A DNA stretch of 33,759 nt from Zygnema cylindricum (lineage: Eukaryota; Streptophyta; Zygnematophyceae; Zygnematales; Zygnemataceae). Positions within the stretch are counted from its first letter, which is position 1. Each line of letters starts with the position of its first letter. A program made the translations under genes and the position numbers. The notes beneath the pieces were generated by a model that ran no database searches, was not told the DNA's origin, and worked only from the letters and a program-made list of their open reading frames with translations. The stretch covers positions 1 to 33,759 of the forward strand of contig JBBHKE010000469.1 in the NCBI GenBank assembly GCA_037447655.1, given 5' to 3'. Shown piece by piece: positions 29,103-33,759 of the stretch.

Positions 29103-29391
29103 GGGAATCAGGATGCTTCAGCGACTGATTGGTGACGGCGTCGATATAATTTACAGGTGTCAAGAACTCAACTTACGAATATCTTAATCCGTACAAAATA
29201 TAATGCGTAGGGTGTTTTCCTCGGGCGACCACTTCTATAGTGTTATTTATACCAATTTTTTGAAATGCTTCAGCGATTGGTTCTTGACGGCGTCGATTAA
29301 AAAGTACAATGATGTCAAAGATCGCAAAAGTGCTCACATCCAATCTCACAACAAATCTCACAGAAAAAACTTAACATATCACACATTATTA
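29103..29391. repeat. Direct repeat around ATGCTTCAGCGA
   Basis: GATGCTTCAGCGACTGATTGG and AATGCTTCAGCGATTGGTTC, each followed by TGACGGCGTCGAT, lie about 155 bp apart (29111 and 29264). No gene recognised. Confidence 0.6.
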
Positions 29392-29660
29392 GGGCAAGTT
29401 TCCATGTGATAAAGTAAGGAATTTTCTGTCGTTTTCCTCCAAAACTTAGGACGCAACGAGAAAATCTGCAACCATACCAAAAAAATGAAAAACACCACAA
29501 TACAATTTGCGTCATCTTTCAACTTTAAATGTACTACATTTTGTCGTCTTGCGCTCTTCGATCCACGTCACTCAAGCTCATCTTCAAACTTCTACAGAAA
29601 TCACCTCGCGAGATAATTTTAGTTAAAGTAACAAGTTATAAGCGAATATGAAGTCGTTGT
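29392..29660. mobile_element. Truncated PIF/Harbinger-like element, relative of 32027-33117
   Basis: Begins GGGCAAGTTTCCATGTGAT after TTA. The following sequence aligns with the left third of the element at 32027 (GTCGTTT(T)CCT, TTTGCGTCATC, GTACTACAT(T)TTGTCGT). No matching right end found downstream. Confidence 0.6.
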
Positions 29661-29744
29661 GGCACGTGTCGCGTCAATTTTCTCTTTTAGTAAAAGCGTC
29701 AAGGAGTCGAAATAAATAAGATTTTACTGCCTAAAATGCGATAG

Positions 29745-30030
29745 TAAAACCATCAAAGACGTGAATGTAACTAAAAGATATTGACGACCATTAAAGATAA
29801 AATAACAAAATCCTTAAGGGTTAAAAGCACAACAAATGTTAAACAAAAATAGAAGCCCAAAAGGAAAAGCAAGTAAACTGAAATAAAACAAAAAAAACCA
29901 AAAAAGTACAACAAAAAAAAGGTTACCTTATAAACTTAGTTACAAAAGGGAAAGAGGGTCGTCGGCTCAAAGCCTAAGGTTATGCTGATCTAAAGGTCAG
30001 ATCTACGAATATCGTCTTAAGCGTCGGGTG
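29745..30030 (-). repeat. Dispersed repeat R2, copy 2
   Basis: Second copy of the repeat at 17620-17875; here it adjoins the 3' side of the minus-strand coding relic. Confidence 0.6.
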
Positions 30031-30149
30031 GAGCGCGAGTAAGCCTCTTAATCCTTGACCATCATTGACAAATGTGTTATGTTGGATAAGGGTTGAAACT
30101 TGGGAACGTTGAAGGGTGACAAAGATACCTTGGCGGTAGAAAGCCGCCA

Positions 30150-31085
30150 TCAGAGTTGGCGAAGGGTTGTGAGATCGTCTAACTTAAAATGATCATCGAG
30201 CATAGTCACATAAAATGTTGTCGAAGGAATAGTCCAAGGTCCCACATATCTCAAAAACAAATGATATGACTTTGTCAACTGGTCTTGGTTCGTGTAATCA
30301 CATATTTTGGAACTTGCTGCATCCCAAGTCGTAACTGGAATATGAAATTCATCGCATGAATAGCCTTGAGAGTTTGTATGACCTGCGAGAACAAGGTCAT
30401 CCAAAGTTATTGCCGATTTGTGTAAAAACATAAGATCCACACGAGGGCTATGTGTACCCGTAGATTAAGAGCGTGGTGGAAGTACATGTAACAATTTGCG
30501 AGTGATTGTGTCTCTAACTTCGTTACCCACAACAACGATTGTACCCCGTACCTTGTCGTTTGTTGGTGATGGCTCCCCATCATGGGAGCCAAATGGACAC
30601 TTCCCCATCTATAGGTTGACCACAAATGCAACCTGACTTGCCAAAAAGCGAAGGGTGTAGTAATCCGAGCCATAAGCGAAGCGTAGAAGAAAGTATAGAA
30701 GAAGATAAAAGGAGTGAGGGGAAAAGCGGTGTAGCAACAAGCCAAACTCCAACCCTAGGCCACGAACAAGATCGAAGCCGAACCTGCCTTTTCATTGTAG
30801 GGAACGCCTCAATTATGTTCTTGAATTGAATGGCAACTACCTTATCGTCGATATGTTGTTGCACTAATGAGTGAATTTCGGTTGATGAAGACGTGAACCT
30901 GGGAACTTCATCGTGGGCATCAACTGATAGCCTGTTCCCACCGGAGAATTTGTAACTTTTTGGCCATTCCGATGATTTTCCGAAAATTCATCGAAAAACG
31001 GGTGTTGTTCACACCAAAATTTTGGCACGTAACTCCGATTGAAGGTGTCTTGTGACACGTCACACGCTTCGACGTCATCAAACAT
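30150..31085 (-). pseudogene. Frameshifted coding relic, function unknown
   Basis: Protein-like sequence on the minus strand in shifting frames: MFDDVEACDVSQDTF, YVPKFWCEQHPFFDEF (31085-30990); shift; GKSSEWPKSYKFSGGNRLS, VDAHDEVPRF, TEIHSLVQQHIDDKVVAIQF, IIEAFPTMKRQ (to about 30790, frame open to 30580); shift near 30600; SHDGEPSPTNDKVRGTIVVV, NEVRDTITRKLLHVLPP (to 30464); shift; PRVDLMFLHKSAITLDDLVL, IPVTTWDAASSKICDY, KSYHLFLRYVGPWTIPSTTF, MLDDHFKLDDLTTL. The composition is normal for protein, not low complexity. I recognise no domain. With R2 following on the same strand, it may be the body of a mobile element. Confidence 0.5.
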
Positions 31086-31265
31086 ATGCGCAAAAACAAA
31101 TCTTCATTTTTTTAAATAAATTATGTTTGAAGGACGACGACGGTGGTACAAACTTCAAAGTCCTGCAAATTTTTCGCGCGAAAACAACGAAATAGCCGTT
31201 CAGATGATGTTTTTGCTACGTCAGTTTTTCGGGTTATCGTTGGCATGTTTTAAAGAAATACGCTA
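31086..31265. other. Sequence between coding relic and TA element
   Basis: No recognised feature; could be upstream sequence of the relic. Confidence 0.3.
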
Positions 31266-31826
31266 CACCGCCAATCGCTATTAGCGTAGTGTACGCTAAG
31301 TCCGTCTCACTTTTTTTTAATTATTCTCCAATGGCGTAGCGTAATCTATTTTTTTTCTGTACACCATTTAGGGTTATGTTCCAAAGTACCTCACAAAACG
31401 AAAGTACGCTGTCGTTTAAAAAATGTGGTGTACGGTACGTGTCAGACCGTGCATAATTTTACCCTTTTAAGTGAAAAACTATATTTAAAAAGTTTTAGTA
31501 ACCGCGGACGCATGAGAATATGCGCTCTAAAAAGGGGATAAAATCGAGTTGTCAAATATCACGTTCGCACATATTCGTCCAGCAACCACGTTTCGACTGT
31601 GTGAACGTACGATTTGTGTACGATTTGTCAGATTTTCTGCAAATACCTATACTAGTGTAAGCATGTTTGCGACCGACATTTATTTTTTTCAAAGACCCAA
31701 ACTAGAATTATTAAACAATTAGAATGTATGTTTTTTTTCAAAATTTTCAAATTCTTAATTAGCGTAAACCACGGTAATTATTCATATACGCTACAAAATC
31801 TTCTACGCTAATAGCGATTGGTGGTG
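31266..31826. mobile_element. TA-flanked TIR element (family CACCGCCAATCG)
   Basis: 561 bp, TIR CACCGCCAATCGCTATTAGC / GCTAATAGCGATTGGTGGTG, TA on both sides (31264-31265, 31827-31828). Same terminus as the 46-bp element at 26561. No transposase. Confidence 0.87.
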
Positions 31827-32026
31827 TACTTTAACCTGACTTCAATATCCCCCAATATTTTGAGGAAGTTAGTTTGTACGGTTTTCCGAAAATTTCCGAA
31901 AACAAGAAAGTTGGTGCTCGGAAATCCGTACAATATTCGAATGCCTGTCTGTTGCGGAAGTGAATTTTTCTCCGGTGGCAACAGGCTATGAGAAAGGTGA
32001 AGCGTTCATGTGTTTTCATTATCTTA

Positions 32027-33117
32027 GGGTGCGTCTCCATTTGTCTAAGTAAGGGTTTTTTTTTGTCGTTTCCTGTAAAACTTAGAGTCGTACCGCGCAA
32101 GTCTCAACCGTACACAAAAATAGAAAAAATGAGAAGTACATTTTGCGTCATCATGGAATTTAAGAGGTACTACATGTTGTCGTTTTGTGTTCTTTAACCC
32201 ACGGCCATGCCAAAAAACGTCATCTTCAAACTTTTATTTAAAACAAAGGGAAGATGTGTTTTAAAACATAGTTCAAAAGTAAGCGATTTTATAGTAGGCC
32301 TTTGGTCGGCGCCATTATCGTAAGTTGTGTTATGGGCTTTTCATGTGATCTTCTTAGATTGCTACTTTGATCAACCACCGTCCGGTCGTCAAATCTGACG
32401 GTGTAAATAATAAACTTCGGTCTGAATGTTTTAATTGGTCCAATTTTTGGCCTGAATGTTTTAATTGGTCCGAATAGGTCCGAATACAATATAGGTCTTA
32501 AGGTCATATTCTATGTTTTGCATTCAATAGGCATATTGTATGGGCCTACTTTCAACTACTTGAACTATGTTTTAAAACAAAGAATTTTCTAAAAACAAAT
32601 AGAAATGCGTAGTCGTAAGTGTAAAAAAATTTCAAAATTTTTTAAAAGAATTCAAGCGACGACGAAAATTGCACGATCCGCTATGTTTTTTTCGTTTGCG
32701 TTCAGGTAGGACAAAGCAAAGTACATAATTTGTTTGGTTTTGTCCGTTTGCGCCTGGTACGGATTTTATTTCGCCAGGGGTCTCGAGATTCGATGCAATT
32801 TCACGTCGAGCGGACAAGAGACGCAAATGCAAAGTGCATCTTCTTCAACCGTGAAATGACACAGGCTGGATGTCGGTACGTCTACAATGTCACGAAAAGT
32901 CATGCGAGGACACAAGCAGTTACAAAAATTAACGTGCGTCATCACAGATTGTACACCGTCGACAATCGTCATGGGCATTGTTGACGTATACAATCGTCAC
33001 GCCCTTAAGTGACAACTTCACTTGGTACACATAGGGACACCCGAAATCCGGGTCTGCCGGATCTGCGCTAAAAAACAAAGTAAATTCTCTAAGTTTCAAG
33101 TACATGGAGACGCACCC
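32027..33117. mobile_element. PIF/Harbinger-like element (TIR GGGTGCGTCTCCAT)
   Basis: 1091 bp, TIR GGGTGCGTCTCCAT / ATGGAGACGCACCC, flanked by TTA (32024-32026 and 33118-33120). The interior has a 22-bp direct repeat around CTGAATGTTTTAATTGGTCC (32418-32472). Open frames are short and mutually overlapping; none is a recognisable transposase. Confidence 0.88.
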
Positions 33118-33120
33118 TTA

Positions 33121-33759
33121 CTCCAAAACTTACTCATAATCTTTCTTTAATCAACGTTAGTGCACACTTTCCCATCTCCATATCGGCAAGTAAGATCCTT
33201 AACTTTCTATCGTAACCGTCAGATTAATGATCCGTTTAATGTGCACTAAGATGTATGGTTATTCTAATTCAGTTTCTAATGTACTTGTACTTTCAAGCGC
33301 TTGATGGATCCTGCATTGAAAGTGCACGTCATCCAATCAGACGGTCGATGTGCGCATAGATTTTTGCTTCCCCCAAACGGCCAATCCTTCATACCAACAG
33401 TAACGGAACGGTTCTATGCACATACCATTCTAGCGTCTTGTCATTTTCCACAAAATGTACGGACTATTGCAATTCTGTGTCCTCCATTGGACTACAGAAT
33501 ACAGGAAGCCTCTAGATAGTATTTAACTAACCCACTTTAAGTCACGACCACTACTGTCACAGAAGGCAAATTGACAATTTGACTGCACCCCTATGTAGCC
33601 TAGACTTCCCTGAGTCCGTAGCAAAAAGAATAACTGAAAACGGCCAACCAGCCGATAAGTTATGAGGCAGTAAAAATGCCAATTTGTACAAACTCTCAAA
33701 GGGAGAGGTGACTACCTACCAAAATTTTCTAAGTCCTGATTCTCTCTAATAACTCCTAT
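33121..33759. repeat. Repeat family e16, copy 2, and unassigned sequence
   Basis: 33175-33360 is related to 16690-16850, including TGTACTTTCAAGCGCTTGAT and GTGCACGTCATC. A 72-codon plus-strand frame (33301-33519) has no recognised match. The rest, to the window end, is unassigned. Confidence 0.4.

Noticed and set aside
30626-30829. Plus-strand frame of 67 codons
   Set aside because: Antisense of the minus-strand coding relic, which has the more protein-like sequence.

Overview
This is a nuclear DNA window from a eukaryote. It is AT-rich, gene-poor and dense in microsatellites, minisatellites and short DNA transposons. I can support only one host gene, a seven-exon deoxyhypusine synthase (DHS) gene on the minus strand (about 3589-12355). 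The deduced protein reads closest to the plant/green-lineage type as I remember that family (for example '[12 protein letters not shown]' after exon 1 and '[15 protein letters not shown]'). A plant or alga is therefore the best guess, but other photosynthetic protists are not excluded.

Layout. 1-3588: non-coding, with CT-rich satellite, AT-rich tandem repeats, an old dispersed repeat (R1) and a T-rich minisatellite. 3589-12355: DHS, with exon 7 at the left and exon 1 at the right; its six introns (about 0.9-1.5 kb each) consist largely of tandem repeats. 12356-13218: a minisatellite upstream of DHS. 13219-15621: a nest of four short transposons inside one pair of CCTGCAGG target duplications. 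15683-17560: a PIF/Harbinger-like element, a 30-bp hairpin array and other repeat debris. 17600-21700: dispersed repeats R2 and R1 and a retroelement-like coding fragment. 21760-22890: a diverged 1.1-kb inverted repeat. 23180-24445: G-rich and C-rich satellite tracts. 24648-28191: a 3.5-kb hAT-like element with four other elements nested in it. 28332-33759: more TIR elements, an 88-bp perfect palindrome, and a frameshifted coding relic of unknown function (30150-31085).

Main observations. (1) Several DHS introns carry repeated 'echoes' of the adjoining exon edges together with the splice site. Exon 6 is flanked on both sides by decaying copies of its own ends, exon 1 has a copy that still reads NFGRAVEEINRM followed by the same donor, and exon 5 is split between two imperfect copies. 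(2) In exon 5 neither copy is intact, so the gene as assembled is broken there while the other six exons look clean. (3) The transposon nests can be dated relative to each other from target-site duplications: hAT-like elements with 8-bp duplications received TA-targeting elements, one of which seems to have excised and left TA-CAC-TA. (4) A 46-bp TA-flanked element is little more than two inverted repeats back to back.

No element here carries an intact transposase. No tRNA, rRNA, CRISPR array or bacterial-type operon was seen. All calls are by eye; alignments and percentages were not computed.
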